Source: Brenneria sp. hezel4-2-4
GTDB lineage: Bacteria; Pseudomonadota; Gammaproteobacteria; Enterobacterales; Enterobacteriaceae
Direction of reading: 5' to 3'
Assembly: GCF_013155275.1 (NCBI RefSeq)
Contig: NZ_JABJXS010000009.1
Coordinates: forward strand, 87,313-151,312
DNA: 64,000 nucleotides
The stretch's first letter is position 1. The number at the start of each line of letters is the position of its first letter. The notes under the pieces were generated by a model that was not told the DNA's origin, did no database searches, and saw nothing but the letters and a program-made list of their open reading frames with translations. The translations under genes and the position numbers were made by a program. Of this stretch, positions 45,712-57,203 are shown in pieces.

Positions 45712-46620
45712 ATGGACGAGAAACGACTCACGCATTTACGGCAGTTAGAAGCCGAGAGTATTCATATCATCCGCGAGGTTGCGGCGGAGTTCGGCAATCC
45801 GGTGATGATGTATTCCATCGGTAAAGATTCCTCGGTCATGCTGCATCTGGCGCGTAAGGCATTTTTCCCCGGATCGCTGCCGTTCCCGTTGCTGCATGTG
45901 GATACCGGCTGGAAATTTCGTGAAATGTACCAGTTTCGCGATCGGACGGCGCAAGCCTATGGCTGTGAGCTGCTGGTTCACCGCAACCCACAGGGGGAAG
46001 CGCTGGGCATTAATCCGTTCATCCACGGCAGCGCCAAGCATACCGATATCATGAAAACCGAAGGGTTGAAGCAGGCGCTGGATAAATACGGCTTTGACGC
46101 CGCATTCGGCGGCGCCCGCCGCGATGAGGAAAAATCCCGCGCCAAAGAGCGTATTTATTCGTTCCGCGACCGCTTCCACCGCTGGGATCCCAAAAACCAG
46201 CGCCCGGAGCTATGGCATAACTACAACGGCCAGATCAACAAGGGAGAAAGCATCCGCGTATTCCCGTTGTCGAACTGGACTGAGCTGGATATTTGGCAGT
46301 ACATCTATCTGGAAAATATCGATATCGTGCCGCTGTATCTGGCGGCGATGCGTCCGGTGCTTGAACGGGACGGCATGTTGCTGATGGTGGATGACGATCG
46401 TATCGATCTGCAACCGGGCGAAGTGATTGAACAACGCATGGTGCGTTTCCGTACTCTGGGCTGCTGGCCGCTGACCGGCGCCGTCGAATCAAACGCCAAA
46501 ACGCTGCCGGAAATCATCGAGGAGATGTTGATTTCCACCACCAGCGAACGTCAGGGACGGATGATCGACCGCGATCAGGCCGGTTCAATGGAACTGAAAA
46601 AGCGTCAAGGGTATTTCTGA
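45712..46620 (+). CDS. cysD: Sulfate adenylyltransferase subunit 2
   Basis: Forms adenosine 5'-phosphosulfate (APS) from ATP and sulfate together with the GTPase CysN. 302 residues, the E. coli length. PP-loop motif [18 protein letters not shown] near 35-52, then [12 protein letters not shown] and [15 protein letters not shown]. The ATG at 45712 is at good spacing from AAGGA, unlike the one at 45706. 9 bp after cysG. Confidence 0.97.
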   Translation: MDEKRLTHLRQLEAESIHIIREVAAEFGNPVMMYSIGKDSSVMLHLARKAFFPGSLPFPLLHVDTGWKFREMYQFRDRTAQAYGCELLVHRNPQGEALGINPFIHGSAKHTDIMKTEGLKQALDKYGFDAAFGGARRDEEKSRAKERIYSFRDRFHRWDPKNQRPELWHNYNGQINKGESIRVFPLSNWTELDIWQYIYLENIDIVPLYLAAMRPVLERDGMLLMVDDDRIDLQPGEVIEQRMVRFRTLGCWPLTGAVESNAKTLPEIIEEMLISTTSERQGRMIDRDQAGSMELKKRQGYF

Positions 46621-46631
46621 GGAGTCGTCGA

Positions 46632-48074
46632 ATGAGCCAGGTTGTAAACGAGAGTGTGATTGCCAAACAGATTGCCGAGCAGGGGGGCGTTGAAGCCTAT
46701 CTGCATGCTCAGCAGGACAAAACGCTGCTGCGTTTTTTGACCTGCGGCAGCGTCGACGACGGGAAAAGTACGCTGATTGGCCGTTTGCTGCACGATACCC
46801 GCCAGATTTATGAAGATCAGCTCACCACGTTGCACAGCGACAGCAAACGGCTGGGCACGCAGGGCGAGAAACTGGATCTGGCTTTGCTGGTGGACGGCTT
46901 ACAGGCGGAGCGCGAGCAGGGCATCACTATCGATGTGGCTTACCGCTATTTTTCCACCGAGAAACGCAAATTTATTATCGCCGATACGCCGGGGCATGAG
47001 CAGTACACCCGTAATATGGCGACCGGGGCGTCGACCTGTGAACTGGCGATCCTGCTGATCGATGCGCGTAAAGGCGTACTGGATCAGACGCGCCGCCATA
47101 GTTTCATTGCGACGCTGCTGGGCATCCGCCATCTGGTGGTGGCCGTCAATAAGATGGATTTGGTGGATTATCAGCAAACGGTATTTGAGCAGTTCAAGCA
47201 GGACTATCTGGATTTCGCCCGGCAGTTGCCCGCCGATCTGAATATCACCTTTGTGCCTATCTCCGCGCTGGATGGAGACAACGTCGCCACGCCGAGCAGC
47301 GCCATGAGCTGGTACAGCGGCCCAACGCTGCTGGATGTACTGGAAACCGTCAATGTGGCGCAGCGCAGCCTCAAACTGCCGATGCGTTTTCCGGTGCAGT
47401 ATGTGAACCGCCCCAATCTCGATTTCCGCGGCTATGCCGGTACGCTGGCGTCCGGCATCGTCCGTGTGGGGCAGCGAGTGAAAGTGTTGCCGTCGGGCGT
47501 CGAGTCCACCGTCAGCCGGATTGTCACCTTTGATGGCGACCTGCAACAGGCGCAGGCCGGCGAAGCCATCACGCTGGTGCTGGCCGATGAGATCGATATC
47601 AGCCGCGGCGATCTGCTGGTTGAAAACACCGAAACCCTGAAAGCCGTGCGCAATGCGCTGGTTGACGTGGTGTGGATGGCGGAACAGCCGCTGGTGCCGG
47701 GGCAGAGTTATGACATCAAGATCGGCGGCAAGAAAACCCGCGCCCGCGTGGAGAATATCCAGTATCAGGTTGACATCAATTCCCTGACGCAACGGGTGAC
47801 GGAAAATCTGCCGCTGAACGGAATCGGACTGGTTGAACTGACCTTTGATGAACCGCTGGCGCTGGACAATTATCAGCACCACCACGTTACCGGCGGCATG
47901 ATCTTTATCGATCGCCTGAGCAACGTCACCGTGGGCGCCGGACTGGTACGCGAAGTCATTGAACAGACCTATCAGGAGCCAGGCGCTTACGGCGCGTTTG
48001 AACTGGAACTGAATGCGCTGATTCGCCGCCATTTCCCGCATTGGGGCGCCCGCGACCTGCTGGGAGGGAAGTAA
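46632..48074 (+). CDS. cysN: Sulfate adenylyltransferase subunit 1 (GTPase)
   Basis: GTP hydrolysis by this EF-Tu-like subunit drives APS synthesis by CysD. 480 residues (E. coli 475). GTPase motifs: [18 protein letters not shown] (about 37-54), [11 protein letters not shown] (about 117) and NKMDL (about 172), followed by beta-barrel domains. 11 bp after cysD. Confidence 0.97.
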   Translation: MSQVVNESVIAKQIAEQGGVEAYLHAQQDKTLLRFLTCGSVDDGKSTLIGRLLHDTRQIYEDQLTTLHSDSKRLGTQGEKLDLALLVDGLQAEREQGITIDVAYRYFSTEKRKFIIADTPGHEQYTRNMATGASTCELAILLIDARKGVLDQTRRHSFIATLLGIRHLVVAVNKMDLVDYQQTVFEQFKQDYLDFARQLPADLNITFVPISALDGDNVATPSSAMSWYSGPTLLDVLETVNVAQRSLKLPMRFPVQYVNRPNLDFRGYAGTLASGIVRVGQRVKVLPSGVESTVSRIVTFDGDLQQAQAGEAITLVLADEIDISRGDLLVENTETLKAVRNALVDVVWMAEQPLVPGQSYDIKIGGKKTRARVENIQYQVDINSLTQRVTENLPLNGIGLVELTFDEPLALDNYQHHHVTGGMIFIDRLSNVTVGAGLVREVIEQTYQEPGAYGAFELELNALIRRHFPHWGARDLLGGK

Positions 48075-48075
48075 C

Positions 48076-48699
48076 GTGACTCAACGCCATCCATCCTCAG
48101 CCGCCGATGAAAATGTGGTCTGGCATCCGCACGCTGTGTCACGCAAAGAGCGCGAGCGTTTGCATGGGCATCAGGGCGTGGTGGTCTGGTTTACCGGACT
48201 GTCCGGTTCGGGGAAATCGACGCTGGCCGGCGCGCTGGAGCAGGCGTTGCATCAGTATGGCGTCAGCACCTATCTGCTGGATGGCGATAACGTACGCCAC
48301 GGTCTGTGCCGCGATTTAGGTTTTACCGATGCCGATCGGCGGGAGAATATCCGCCGCGTCGGCGAAGTGGCTAAATTGATGGTCGATGCCGGTCTGGTGG
48401 TGCTGACGGCGTTTATCTCGCCTCATCGCGCGGAACGTCAAATGGTGCGGGATCTGCTGGCCGAAGGGCAGTTTATCGAGGTGTTTGTCGATACGCCTTT
48501 AGCCACCTGCGAAGCCCGCGATCCGAAAGGGTTATACAAAAAAGCCCGGGCGGGAGAACTGCGCAACTTCACCGGCATTGATTCGGCGTATGAAGCGCCG
48601 GATGCGCCGGATATTCATCTGGACGGCGAACAAGGGGTGGAGAATCTGACCAGCCGACTGTTGGCGCTGCTGAACCAGCGGGCAATTATCACTCTCTGA
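48076..48699 (+). CDS. cysC: Adenylylsulfate kinase
   Basis: Phosphorylates APS to PAPS, the substrate of CysH. 207 residues. P-loop [14 protein letters not shown] near 37-50, [17 protein letters not shown], the Ser in [10 protein letters not shown] and the lid [21 protein letters not shown]. It starts at GTG 48076, one base after the cysN stop, with GGAGGG upstream. Confidence 0.96.
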   Translation: MTQRHPSSAADENVVWHPHAVSRKERERLHGHQGVVVWFTGLSGSGKSTLAGALEQALHQYGVSTYLLDGDNVRHGLCRDLGFTDADRRENIRRVGEVAKLMVDAGLVVLTAFISPHRAERQMVRDLLAEGQFIEVFVDTPLATCEARDPKGLYKKARAGELRNFTGIDSAYEAPDAPDIHLDGEQGVENLTSRLLALLNQRAIITL

Positions 48700-48715
48700 C
48701 CTCTCCGTCAATGCC

Positions 48716-48741
48716 GCCAGCCCGTGGGAAACAGGGCTGGC
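48716..48741. terminator. Hairpin between convergent cysC and ABC transporter operon
   Basis: GCCAGCCC (48716-48723) pairs with GGGCTGGC (48734-48741), 10-nt loop. No strong T-run. Confidence 0.55.
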
Positions 48742-48762
48742 ATCCGTTTCAATCCTCGCGGG

Positions 48763-49485
48763 TTAAAGCACTTTACTCAAGAATGCCTGCGTTCTCGGAT
48801 TGCTGGGGTGAGTAAAAATATCCTCGGGTTTACCCTGTTCCTGAATAATTCCCTGATCGATAAAAATCACCCGATCGGCGACGTCCCTGGCGAAAGCCAT
48901 CTCATGCGTCACGATGACCATAGTCATGCCTTCCTGCGCCAGCGTTTTCATGACCGCCAGCACTTCACCCACCAATTCCGGATCCAGCGCCGACGTCGGT
49001 TCATCAAACAGCATGATGGCCGGCTCCATCGCCAATGCCCGCGCAATCGCGACCCGCTGCTGTTGCCCCCCGGACAGACTGTTTGGCCAGGCGTCGATTT
49101 TATCCAGCAAACCGACTTTTTGCAGCAATGCCTCAGCGCGTTCGACGGCCTGTGCCTTGGATAATTTCTTTACGCCCATGGGCGCCATAATCAGGTTTTC
49201 CAGCACGGTCATGTGAGGAAACAGATTGAACCGCTGGAATACCATGCCGACGCTTTCCCGCATGCGGTTTAAATCGGTTTTTTGATCGTGAATGGCGAAA
49301 CCGTTGACCGTGATCTCCCCGCCTGACAGCGTTTCCAGGGCGTTGATGCAGCGCAGGAACGTGCTTTTTCCCGAACCGGACGGGCCAATCATGCAAATCA
49401 CCTCCTGAGGTGCGATCTCACAGGAAATACCGCGCAGGACATGGGTATCGCCAAACTGTTTTTGCAGATTATTAACGTGAATCAC
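48763..49485 (-). CDS. Polar amino acid ABC transporter, ATP-binding protein
   Basis: 240-residue ATPase of the polar amino acid uptake (PAAT) group, like GlnQ/ArtP/HisP. Walker [13 protein letters not shown] near 34-45, Q-loop [17 protein letters not shown], signature [16 protein letters not shown] near 137, Walker [14 protein letters not shown], His in VTHEM. Overlaps the 3' end of the permease gene by 14 bp. The substrate is not determined by this subunit. Confidence 0.9.
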   Translation of the reverse strand: MIHVNNLQKQFGDTHVLRGISCEIAPQEVICMIGPSGSGKSTFLRCINALETLSGGEITVNGFAIHDQKTDLNRMRESVGMVFQRFNLFPHMTVLENLIMAPMGVKKLSKAQAVERAEALLQKVGLLDKIDAWPNSLSGGQQQRVAIARALAMEPAIMLFDEPTSALDPELVGEVLAVMKTLAQEGMTMVIVTHEMAFARDVADRVIFIDQGIIQEQGKPEDIFTHPSNPRTQAFLSKVL

Positions 49486-50236
49486 TTTTACCGAACCTCA
49501 TTTCCAGGTGCCGCACCAGCAGTGAAAGCAGGAAAGTAATCACCCAGTAGACGACGGAAATCGTCAGATAGGGTTCCCAATAAGTGGCGTAGGCGCCGGA
49601 CACCGTTCGGGCGGCATAGGCCAGATCGGCAAGGCCTATCGCCGAGGCCAGCGAGGAGTCTTTCACAATCGCGATGGCGTTATTGCCCAGTGGCGGCAGC
49701 ATGCGACGGAATGCCTGCGGCAGTATCACTTTACGCATGGTACGGCCGTAGCTCATCCCCAGCGAGCGGGAAGCTTCCATTTGACCGCGATCGATTGACT
49801 GAATCCCCGCGCGGAAAATCTCCGACACGTAGGCGCCGGCATTCAGGGTTATCGCCACGATACAGGAGAGAAAAGCGCCATAGTCTGAACGTAATGTACG
49901 GGCGAAATCGACGGACATTATGTTGCTGGTGACCAGCAGGCCATCGCGCGGGTTAATGAATAAGGGCACCAGCGCGAAATGCACCACCATGATTTGTACG
50001 AATAGCGGCGTGCCGCGGAATGCGCTGATATAGATACGCACCGGCCATTGTACGCCATAGTGCAAAATGTACTTCCACGGGCCATGTGGCGCTTGCGCCA
50101 GACGACCCAGGCCAAGCGTTAATCCCCAGCAGGTGCCGAGAATAACGCAAATAAAGGTGCATTTGATGGTCATCCAGGCACCTTGCGTAAACAACGGCGC
50201 GTATTCCTGAATGATCTCCCAACGAAATCCCGTCAA
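49472..50236 (-). CDS. Polar amino acid ABC transporter, permease
   Basis: 254-residue inner-membrane permease with about five helices and the HisM-type EAA loop ([31 protein letters not shown]). It also shows [14 protein letters not shown] near the N-terminal third, typical of the family. The start is a TTG at 50236 with a strong AAAGGAAA six bases upstream; no better start is seen. 210 bp separate it from the binding-protein gene. Confidence 0.88.
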   Translation of the reverse strand: MTGFRWEIIQEYAPLFTQGAWMTIKCTFICVILGTCWGLTLGLGRLAQAPHGPWKYILHYGVQWPVRIYISAFRGTPLFVQIMVVHFALVPLFINPRDGLLVTSNIMSVDFARTLRSDYGAFLSCIVAITLNAGAYVSEIFRAGIQSIDRGQMEASRSLGMSYGRTMRKVILPQAFRRMLPPLGNNAIAIVKDSSLASAIGLADLAYAARTVSGAYATYWEPYLTISVVYWVITFLLSLLVRHLEMRFGKSDSR

Positions 50237-50446
50237 GATAGATTTCCTTTACTGAATTGACTTGCGTGATACGGCATACCAGCCGGTTAAGCACTGAAAT
50301 ACTCGATAAAGCCGCCATAAGCCACCCTCAGCATACTGCTGAAATCAGCCCTAAGCGACCGGTACGCTGTTATTGAAACCGGAAGGATCATTTCCCCTGC
50401 CGATTAATGCTAAGCAGCAATGATGCGCGGTGCGCCTGAGTACCGA

Positions 50447-51217
50447 TTACTCGGCAGGCAGAACCGGCACCTGACTGTCAAACCAGGTTTGATAGATGCT
50501 GGCGTAGGTTCCGTCCGCAATAATTTTTTTCAGACCGGCATTAATCTTATCGCGGAGTTGATCATTGCCTTTGGCAACGGCAATACCGAAATATTGGCGT
50601 TCGAATTTTGCATCGGAAACCAGATTAAATTGTTTTTCAGGATGGGTTTTAATGTAAAACTTCACCACACCAACATCGCCAACGGCGGCGCCGATGCCAT
50701 CTTCATACAACTCCTGCAACATCAACGGGGTATTATCAAAACGTTTAATCGCCGTGCTGTTTTTCCCCAGTACGTCAGAAACCACCACGTCGCCGGTGCT
50801 TGAGTTAACCACGCCGACTTTGTGATTTTTTAATGCCGCAATAGAGTCGACCGTAGAACCTTTAGGCACCACGATAGCCTGCTCCGCCGGGAAGTAAGGT
50901 GAAGAGAAATCAACCATTTGCTTACGCTTATCGGTGATGGTAATCCCGGAGATAATAATGTCGCGATCGCCGGAGTTCAGGGTGGCGAAGATCCCCTCCC
51001 ACGGCGTATTAATCAGTTTGATATTAAAATTTTCCGCTTTGGCAACGGCTTTAATGATATCGATGTCGAAACCTTCCAACTCTTTTTGCGCGTTTTCAAA
51101 TTCAAACGGACGATAAGTCCCTCCGGAGCCTACAACATAGGTGGGTTCTGCGGCAATCGCTATACTGGACAGGGCTGCGGCGAACATGGCGCCAATCAGT
51201 AACAGTCGTTTATTCAT
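50447..51217 (-). CDS. Polar amino acid ABC transporter, periplasmic binding protein
   Basis: 256 residues. Signal peptide 1-22 (IAIAA/EPTY). Family 3 solute-binding fold: GTYRPFEFENAQKELEGFDIDI, the ligand-site Arg region SGITITDKRKQMVDFSSPYFPAEQ, and GVVNSSTGDVVV. It resembles proteins for glutamine or basic amino acids; the exact ligand is uncertain. First gene of the minus-strand operon, diverging from ftsB. Confidence 0.88.
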   Translation of the reverse strand: MNKRLLLIGAMFAAALSSIAIAAEPTYVVGSGGTYRPFEFENAQKELEGFDIDIIKAVAKAENFNIKLINTPWEGIFATLNSGDRDIIISGITITDKRKQMVDFSSPYFPAEQAIVVPKGSTVDSIAALKNHKVGVVNSSTGDVVVSDVLGKNSTAIKRFDNTPLMLQELYEDGIGAAVGDVGVVKFYIKTHPEKQFNLVSDAKFERQYFGIAVAKGNDQLRDKINAGLKKIIADGTYASIYQTWFDSQVPVLPAE

Positions 51218-51403
51218 GGTGTCTCCCGGTGTAAAGTTAAATTTTTTCTTTTTTTATGCACTTTGGCTGCATAAAAATACACAGATTGCGGCAAGGGTTC
51301 AATGTTGAGGTGCATGACAGCGCGAATCTTACCGTCTGGAGCCAGACAGTATGGAGTCGGAACGAAAGTTGTGGGATGATTAGGCGGCTTTTCAGGGGGC
51401 GGG

Positions 51404-51730
51404 ATGGGAAAACTTACGCTGTTATTATTGATAATACTTGGCTGGCTTCAGTATTCACTGTGGCTGGGTAAGAATGGTATTCATGATTATGTGCGGGTTA
51501 AAGATGATGTTGTTGTCCAGCAGGGGAACAATGCCAAGCTGAAAGCCCGCAATGAACAACTGTTTGCGGAAATTGATGACCTGAATGGCGGGCAGGAAGC
51601 GATTGAAGAGCGTGCGCGCAATGAACTGGGCATGATTAAGCCCGGTGAAAGCTTTTATCGTCTGGTTCCGGAATCCGGGAATCGTACTGCAACTTCCCCG
51701 CCATCGTTACCTAACAATACATCACACTAA
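51404..51730 (+). CDS. ftsB: Cell division protein FtsB
   Basis: Essential divisome protein that forms the FtsQLB complex. 108 residues: a short cytoplasmic N-terminus, membrane helix about 4-21, and a periplasmic coiled coil about 28-70 ([24 protein letters not shown]). [22 protein letters not shown] is characteristic. The tail is Thr/Ser/Pro-rich. ATG 51404 follows CAGGGGG. Three bases before ispD, as in E. coli. Confidence 0.95.
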   Translation: MGKLTLLLLIILGWLQYSLWLGKNGIHDYVRVKDDVVVQQGNNAKLKARNEQLFAEIDDLNGGQEAIEERARNELGMIKPGESFYRLVPESGNRTATSPPSLPNNTSH

Positions 51731-51733
51731 CCC

Positions 51734-52450
51734 ATGCTAAAACAGATTGTTTCCCCGCCAGAGGTCGTTGCCGTCTTACCTGCCGCCGGCAACGGCAGCA
51801 GAATGCAAAGCGACCGGCCTAAACAATATTTGACCATCGGTCATAAAACCATTCTTGAACATGCCGTCGCCGCATTATTGTCTCATCCCCGAATTAGCCG
51901 CGCGATCGTCGTCGTCAGCCCCGACGATCGTTGCTTTCACGCCTTGCCTATTGCCGGCGATCCTCGCGTCAGCGTGGTGAACGGCGGCAGTCAGCGCGCG
52001 GATTCGGTGCTGGCGGGGCTACAGACGATCGCTGATGCAAAATGGGTGCTGGTGCATGACGCGGCGCGGCCTTGTCTGCATCCAGACGATCTTGAACGGT
52101 TGTTGAGTATTACCGCGCAGAGTGATGTCGGCGGAATTCTGGCGACCCCGGTTCGTGATACCATGAAACGCGGCGCGGGAACGGTGATAGCGCATACGGT
52201 GGACCGCGGCGAACTGTGGCATGCCCTGACGCCGCAACTGTTTCCATTGGCATTGCTGAAAACCTGTTTGCAGCAGGCTTTGCATGAAGGCGCTATCATA
52301 ACTGATGAAGCTTCCGCGCTGGAGTATTGTGGTTATCATCCACAAATTGTCAGTGGGCGCGCTGATAACATTAAAATAACCCGTCCGGAAGATTTGGCGC
52401 TGGCTGAATTCTATTTAACCAATTTGCACCACAATTATTCTACTGGATAA
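51734..52450 (+). CDS. ispD: 2-C-methyl-D-erythritol 4-phosphate cytidylyltransferase
   Basis: Third step of the MEP isoprenoid pathway, coupling MEP to CTP. 238 residues. CTP-binding loop [19 protein letters not shown] near 14-32, then [30 protein letters not shown] and [10 protein letters not shown]. The pathway supplies DMAPP, the prenyl donor that an isopentenyltransferase uses. Confidence 0.97.
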   Translation: MLKQIVSPPEVVAVLPAAGNGSRMQSDRPKQYLTIGHKTILEHAVAALLSHPRISRAIVVVSPDDRCFHALPIAGDPRVSVVNGGSQRADSVLAGLQTIADAKWVLVHDAARPCLHPDDLERLLSITAQSDVGGILATPVRDTMKRGAGTVIAHTVDRGELWHALTPQLFPLALLKTCLQQALHEGAIITDEASALEYCGYHPQIVSGRADNIKITRPEDLALAEFYLTNLHHNYSTG

Positions 52451-52470
52451 AACGATAAGGAGAAGGCTCG

Positions 52471-52968
52471 ATGCGTATCGGTCACGGTTTTGATGTTCAT
52501 AAATTTGGTGGAGAAGGTCCGCTGGTGATCGGTGGTGTGCGAATTCCTTATACTCAGGGGCTGCTGGCCCACTCTGATGGCGATGTCGTGTTGCATGCGG
52601 TGACGGATGCTCTGCTAGGGGCCGCCGCGCTGGGCGACATCGGCAAGCTGTTCCCCGATACCGATCCGGCATTTAAAGGCGCCGACAGCCGCGGTTTACT
52701 GCGTGAAGCATGGCGTCGTATCAACGAAAAAGGTTATCGGCTGGGCAATCTGGATGTCACGATTATCGCGCAGGCGCCTAAAATGGCGCCTCATGTCCCG
52801 CAGATGCGGGTCAATCTGGCGGAAGATTTGCAAAGCCACATGGATGACGTGAACGTAAAAGCCACGACCACCGAACAGCTCGGGTTTACCGGCCGTGGCG
52901 AAGGCATCGCCTGTGAGGCCGTCGCGTTGTTGGTGAAAAATGAAGCCGGTGAAATCGTCGCATGGTAG
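52471..52968 (+). CDS. ispF: 2-C-methyl-D-erythritol 2,4-cyclodiphosphate synthase
   Basis: Fifth step of the MEP pathway. 165 residues (E. coli 159; six extra at the C-terminus). Metal-binding GHGFDVH at 4-10 and His in [12 protein letters not shown]; also [12 protein letters not shown] and [17 protein letters not shown]. 20 bp after ispD. Confidence 0.97.
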   Translation: MRIGHGFDVHKFGGEGPLVIGGVRIPYTQGLLAHSDGDVVLHAVTDALLGAAALGDIGKLFPDTDPAFKGADSRGLLREAWRRINEKGYRLGNLDVTIIAQAPKMAPHVPQMRVNLAEDLQSHMDDVNVKATTTEQLGFTGRGEGIACEAVALLVKNEAGEIVAW

Positions 52969-52970
52969 AC

Positions 52971-54017
52971 ATGATAAACAGTGAATCGCTGACCTGGCTG
53001 CATGGCAAGCCGCCGGCGTCGGGCGTGCTGAAATCCACTGCCGAAGATTTCGTGGTCGTAGAAGATTTAGGATTTCAGCCGGACGGCGAGGGCGAGCACC
53101 TGCTGGTGCGTATCCGTAAGCGCGGCTGCAATACGCAATTTGTGGCGGAGGCGCTGGCGAAATTCGTCCGCATACCGCAGCGGGCGGTGAGCTATGCCGG
53201 CCTGAAAGATCGCCATGCCGTCACGGAACAGTGGTTTTGCCTCCATCTTCCCGGTAAACAAACCCCTGATTTAACGGCATTCGAACTGGAAGGCTGCGAG
53301 GTGCTTGAATCGGCGCGTCATCGCCGTAAATTGCGTATTGGCACATTGCAGGGTAATGACTTTACGCTGATCTTGCGTCAAATAAGCGATCGGGCGGCGG
53401 TCGATGCCCGTTTGCAACAAATCGCTCGGCACGGCGTGCCTAATTACTTCGGCAGCCAGCGATTCGGCCGGGACGGAAATAACCTTGAGCAGGCTCGTCT
53501 GTGGGCCAACAACGACATCCGGGTTAAAGAGCGCAATAAACGCAGTTTTTATCTTTCCGCCAGCCGCAGCGCGTTGTTTAATCTGGTCGCCAGTACCCGG
53601 CTGGCGCAACAGCGGGCGAAAACCGCGATGTGCGGCGATGCATTGCAATTGACCGGCCGCGGCAGCTGGTTTGTCGCCACGGCGGATGAGTTGGCTGATT
53701 TGCAGGCGCGGCTGGATGCGGGCGGGCTTCAGGTCACCGCGCCCCTGCCGGGTGACGGCGCGTTAGGCACGCGGGAAGCCGCGCTGGTTTTTGAACAGGA
53801 ATGCCTTATCGGACAGGAAACGTTGCTGTCTTTATTGCAGCGTGAGCGGGTTGAACCTGCCCGGCGCGCCATATTGCTGTATCCGCAGCATATGCGCTGG
53901 GATTGGCAGGATGATGTGACGCTTGAACTGAAATTCTGGTTGCCCGCAGGGAGTTTCGCCACCAGCGTGGTGCGTGAAATACTGAACCAGCAGCCCGATA
54001 CGGATCGTATTGTCTGA
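52971..54017 (+). CDS. truD: tRNA pseudouridine(13) synthase
   Basis: Forms pseudouridine at position 13 of tRNA(Glu). 348 residues (E. coli 349). [10 protein letters not shown], the catalytic Asp in [14 protein letters not shown] near 80, [12 protein letters not shown] and the [16 protein letters not shown] motif. ATG 52971 gives the exact E. coli-type N-terminus; an in-frame ATG at 52962 overlaps the ispF stop. Its stop TGA overlaps the ATG of the surE remnant. Confidence 0.95.
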   Translation: MINSESLTWLHGKPPASGVLKSTAEDFVVVEDLGFQPDGEGEHLLVRIRKRGCNTQFVAEALAKFVRIPQRAVSYAGLKDRHAVTEQWFCLHLPGKQTPDLTAFELEGCEVLESARHRRKLRIGTLQGNDFTLILRQISDRAAVDARLQQIARHGVPNYFGSQRFGRDGNNLEQARLWANNDIRVKERNKRSFYLSASRSALFNLVASTRLAQQRAKTAMCGDALQLTGRGSWFVATADELADLQARLDAGGLQVTAPLPGDGALGTREAALVFEQECLIGQETLLSLLQRERVEPARRAILLYPQHMRWDWQDDVTLELKFWLPAGSFATSVVREILNQQPDTDRIV

Positions 54018-54151
54018 TGTGCTGCGGTTTATTTTTTATTGATCGAATGGCAGCAATAATGATGACGGCGGCGGCAAGTTTGACCCTATGCGGGAAACAG
54101 AGTGTATTGACGACAAGGTTAACCAAAACTGAGGTTAGCGGGGAATGGTGA
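54017..54151 (+). pseudogene. surE: surE remnant (internal deletion)
   Basis: In E. coli and relatives surE (about 253 codons, a 5'/3'-nucleotidase) lies between truD and pcm. Here only 135 bp separate their shared junctions. An open frame of 44 codons ends TEVSGEW followed by TGA, and that stop overlaps the pcm start in exactly the manner of E. coli surE-pcm (TGG-stop over ATG). The start overlaps the truD stop as a normal surE would. AGCAATAATGATGACGGC near 54051 resembles the SNDDG codons of the SurE N-terminus, out of frame. No catalytic domain remains. Confidence 0.75.
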
Positions 54152-54771
54152 ACAAACGCATGCAAACGTTGCTGACGCAGTTGCGTCAGCAAGGAATACA
54201 GGATGAGCGTCTGCTACAGGCGATAGAAGCCGTACCCAGGGAACGCTTTGTTGATGAAGCTTTCGAGCATAAAGCGTATGAAAATACCGCGCTGCCGATA
54301 GGCTCCGGTCAGACGATTTCGCAGCCTTATATGGTGGCGAAAATGACGGAGTTATTGTGTTTAACACCGGTTTCCCGCGTATTGGAAATTGGCACCGGCT
54401 CGGGCTACCAAACGGCGATTCTGGCGCATTTAGTCAAGCATGTCTGCTCCGTTGAGCGTATTAAAGGACTCCAGTGGCAGGCCAAGCGTCGTCTTAAACA
54501 GCTTGATTTGCACAACGTCTCCACCCGCCACGGCGACGGCTGGCAGGGTTGGGCGTCGCGCGGGCCGTTTGACGCCATTATCGTGACGGCGGCGCCGCCG
54601 GAAATTCCTCAGGCGTTGCTGGATCAATTGGATGAAGGCGGGGTGATGGTGTTGCCGGTGGGCGATCGGTCGCAAATGTTGCAGGTGGTGCAGCATCATG
54701 CGGGAGAGTTTATTATCCAAACAGTTGAAGCAGTTCGGTTTGTTCCGCTGGTCAAAGGCGAATTAGCCTGA
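54145..54771 (+). CDS. pcm: Protein-L-isoaspartate O-methyltransferase
   Basis: Repairs isoaspartyl residues in aged proteins with S-adenosylmethionine; linked to stationary-phase survival. 208 residues, the E. coli length. SAM motif [16 protein letters not shown] near 78-93, [14 protein letters not shown] segment ([14 protein letters not shown]) and the C-terminal [17 protein letters not shown] 54145 is inside the surE remnant, so translation may still depend on coupling to it. Confidence 0.96.
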   Translation: MVNKRMQTLLTQLRQQGIQDERLLQAIEAVPRERFVDEAFEHKAYENTALPIGSGQTISQPYMVAKMTELLCLTPVSRVLEIGTGSGYQTAILAHLVKHVCSVERIKGLQWQAKRRLKQLDLHNVSTRHGDGWQGWASRGPFDAIIVTAAPPEIPQALLDQLDEGGVMVLPVGDRSQMLQVVQHHAGEFIIQTVEAVRFVPLVKGELA

Positions 54772-55035
54772 TACGGTTGCGATGCGTTGGTTTTGTTGTT
54801 AGGAAGTTAAGATTTTAATACAACTGTTGTATGGTGCGAACCTACTGATATTGCTAGCATCAGATAATGATTTTTGTCTCTCCGGTTTTGCTTATGCGCC
54901 AGTGGTGAAGACATGGCGATCTTTCTCGTTCTGATTGACGAACAAAACGCCCGATCTCAGATGCGCGATAATGGATAAGAGACACAAATGTCTGAATTTA
55001 TTGCCGAATTTTATAGTTATAGGGGAGTAAGGCGC

Positions 55036-56055
55036 ATGGGGAGCCGAATGATGAATTTGCGTCAGATTGCTGCTTGTACGGTTGTTATCTTAGGGCTGGC
55101 GGGATGTTCTAACCATAACTCCCAATCCGCGCCGATCAGCAGCGTTGGCGGAAATACGGGCAGTAGCAGAAGCGGAATATTGTCTGCTCCCCCATCACAG
55201 GTAACGACATCGGGTGAACCGGTTACCACTCGCGATGGCCGAATCGTTTACAACCGCAGCTATGGCACTATTCCGAAAGGAAGCTACGGCGGCGGCAGCA
55301 CTTATACCGTCAAACGGGGCGATACCCTGTTTTATATCGCCTGGATTACCGGCAACGATTATCGGGATCTTGCCCAGCGGAACAATATTCCAGAGCCTTA
55401 CAGCCTGAATGTCGGTCAGACCTTGAGTCTGGGTAATGGCGCTGGCGGAGGTTTAAGCAGCGGAGGGGGTATGCTGGCGGCGACGGATGCAACCACCAGC
55501 GGTGTGCCTGTTCCGCCTTCCAGTAACCAAATACAAACTACGCAGGTTGATTCTCAGTCAACTAACGCGTATTCTGGTAATTCGGGTGAACAGAATGTAG
55601 GTAAAATGTTACCTACGACAGGAGCAGCAGCAACCGTTCCTGTTACCGCACCAGCGGCTGTCGCCAGCAGCAATACGGCTGCTGTCGGCAGTTGGCGTTG
55701 GCCCACCGAAGGGAAAGTCATAGATAGTTTCTCCGCAGCTGAAGGGGGAAATAAAGGGATTGATATCGCCGGCTCACGTGGGCAATCCATCATTGCTACC
55801 GCCAGCGGGCGTGTGGTATATGCCGGCAACGCTCTGCGAGGTTACGGTAATCTGATAATCATCAAGCATAATGATGACTACCTTAGTGCCTACGCCCATA
55901 ACGAAAATATGCTGGTCCGGGAGCAACAAGAGGTCACGGCGGGGCAGAAAATAGCTACCATGGGTAGTACCGGTACCAGTTCAGTTCGTTTGCATTTTGA
56001 AATTCGTTACAAGGGGAAATCCGTAAACCCGCTGCGTTTTCTTCCGCAGCGATAA
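55036..56055 (+). CDS. nlpD: Murein hydrolase activator NlpD
   Basis: Outer-membrane lipoprotein that activates amidase AmiC in daughter-cell separation. 339 residues from ATG 55036 (GGGGAG eight bases upstream; open frame upstream to 54988). Lipobox LAGCS near residue 24-28 of the signal; LysM domain ([16 protein letters not shown]... VGQTLSLG) about 88-135; Ser/Thr/Ala-rich linker; C-terminal LytM/M23 domain. In that domain the metal-site His is replaced (GNKGIDIAG), so it is catalytically inactive, as known for NlpD. The main rpoS promoter in E. coli lies inside nlpD. Confidence 0.95.
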   Translation: MGSRMMNLRQIAACTVVILGLAGCSNHNSQSAPISSVGGNTGSSRSGILSAPPSQVTTSGEPVTTRDGRIVYNRSYGTIPKGSYGGGSTYTVKRGDTLFYIAWITGNDYRDLAQRNNIPEPYSLNVGQTLSLGNGAGGGLSSGGGMLAATDATTSGVPVPPSSNQIQTTQVDSQSTNAYSGNSGEQNVGKMLPTTGAAATVPVTAPAAVASSNTAAVGSWRWPTEGKVIDSFSAAEGGNKGIDIAGSRGQSIIATASGRVVYAGNALRGYGNLIIIKHNDDYLSAYAHNENMLVREQQEVTAGQKIATMGSTGTSSVRLHFEIRYKGKSVNPLRFLPQR

Positions 56056-56108
56056 ATCGGGCAGAGTATCTCGGTATTCTGCCATGGGATCACGGGTAGG
56101 AGCCACTT

Positions 56109-57101
56109 ATGAGCCAAAGCACGCTGAAAGTTAACGAGTTACATGAAGATGCTGATTTCGAAGAGAATGGACTTGACGTTTTTGACGACAAAGCGCTGGC
56201 AGAGGAAGAAACCAGTGATAATGACTCGACTGACGAAGAGTTATTAGCGCAAGGGATCCCACAGCGTGTTTTAGACGCGACACAACTCTATCTGGGAGAA
56301 ATTGGCTACTCACCGCTTTTAACCGCTGAAGAAGAGGTTTATTTTGCCCGACGCGCGTTGCGTGGCGATACCCCGTCGCGCCGTCGGATGATTGAGAGTA
56401 ACTTGCGTCTGGTGGTAAAAATTGCCCGCCGTTACAACAATCGGGGGCTGGCGTTGTTGGATCTGATCGAAGAGGGAAATCTTGGTCTGATCCGCGCAGT
56501 TGAAAAATTTGATCCGGAAAAAGGGTTCCGCTTTTCAACTTACGCCACATGGTGGATCCGGCAGACGATAGAACGGGCAATTATGAACCAAACCCGGACT
56601 ATCCGCTTGCCAATCCATATCGTTAAAGAGCTGAATGTCTACCTGCGTACAGCACGCGAACTTTCTCATAAACTGGATCATGAGCCGAGCGCGGAAGAAA
56701 TTGCCGAACAGCTCGACAAGCCGGTTGATGATGTTAATCGTATGCTGCGTCTGAATGAGCGCATCACTTCCGTTGATACCCCGCTGGGCGGAGATTCGGA
56801 AAAAGCGCTGTTGGATATCCTGGCGGATGAAAAAGACAACGGTCCGGAAAACACCACTCAAGATAACGATATGAAGCAGAATATCGTTAAGTGGTTGTTT
56901 GAACTGAACGCTAAGCAGCGTGAAGTGCTGGCTCGTCGTTTTGGTCTGTTGGGATACGAAGCCGCGACATTGGAAGATGTCGGACGGGAAATCGGACTGA
57001 CGCGTGAACGTGTCCGGCAGATTCAGGTAGAAGGCCTGCGTCGTTTGCGGGAGATCTTGCAGGTGCAAGGGCTGGATATTGAAGAGCTGTTCCGTGAGTA
57101 A
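56109..57101 (+). CDS. rpoS: RNA polymerase sigma factor RpoS (sigma-38)
   Basis: Master sigma factor of stationary phase and general stress. 330 residues, the E. coli length. Region 1.2 [17 protein letters not shown]; region 2 [37 protein letters not shown]; region 3 [13 protein letters not shown]; region 4 ETLEDVG-type helix-turn-helix ([21 protein letters not shown]). 53 bp after nlpD with GGAG before ATG. Confidence 0.98.
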   Translation: MSQSTLKVNELHEDADFEENGLDVFDDKALAEEETSDNDSTDEELLAQGIPQRVLDATQLYLGEIGYSPLLTAEEEVYFARRALRGDTPSRRRMIESNLRLVVKIARRYNNRGLALLDLIEEGNLGLIRAVEKFDPEKGFRFSTYATWWIRQTIERAIMNQTRTIRLPIHIVKELNVYLRTARELSHKLDHEPSAEEIAEQLDKPVDDVNRMLRLNERITSVDTPLGGDSEKALLDILADEKDNGPENTTQDNDMKQNIVKWLFELNAKQREVLARRFGLLGYEAATLEDVGREIGLTRERVRQIQVEGLRRLREILQVQGLDIEELFRE

Positions 57102-57123
57102 TTTCTGCCGCAAGATGCTGGCG

Positions 57124-57157
57124 AAAAAAAATGGTGGGGAAACCCACCATTTTTTTA
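57124..57157 (+). terminator. Rho-independent terminator after rpoS
   Basis: ATGGTGGG (57131-57138) pairs with CCCACCAT (57143-57150) around GAAA, with a T-run after and an A-run before. A second short hairpin (about 57168-57190) lies next to the proS stop and may serve the opposite strand. Confidence 0.93.
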
Positions 57158-57203
57158 TTACTTTTTTGGCCCTTCCCGAAGGAAAGGCCTGACGACGTGA
57201 AAC

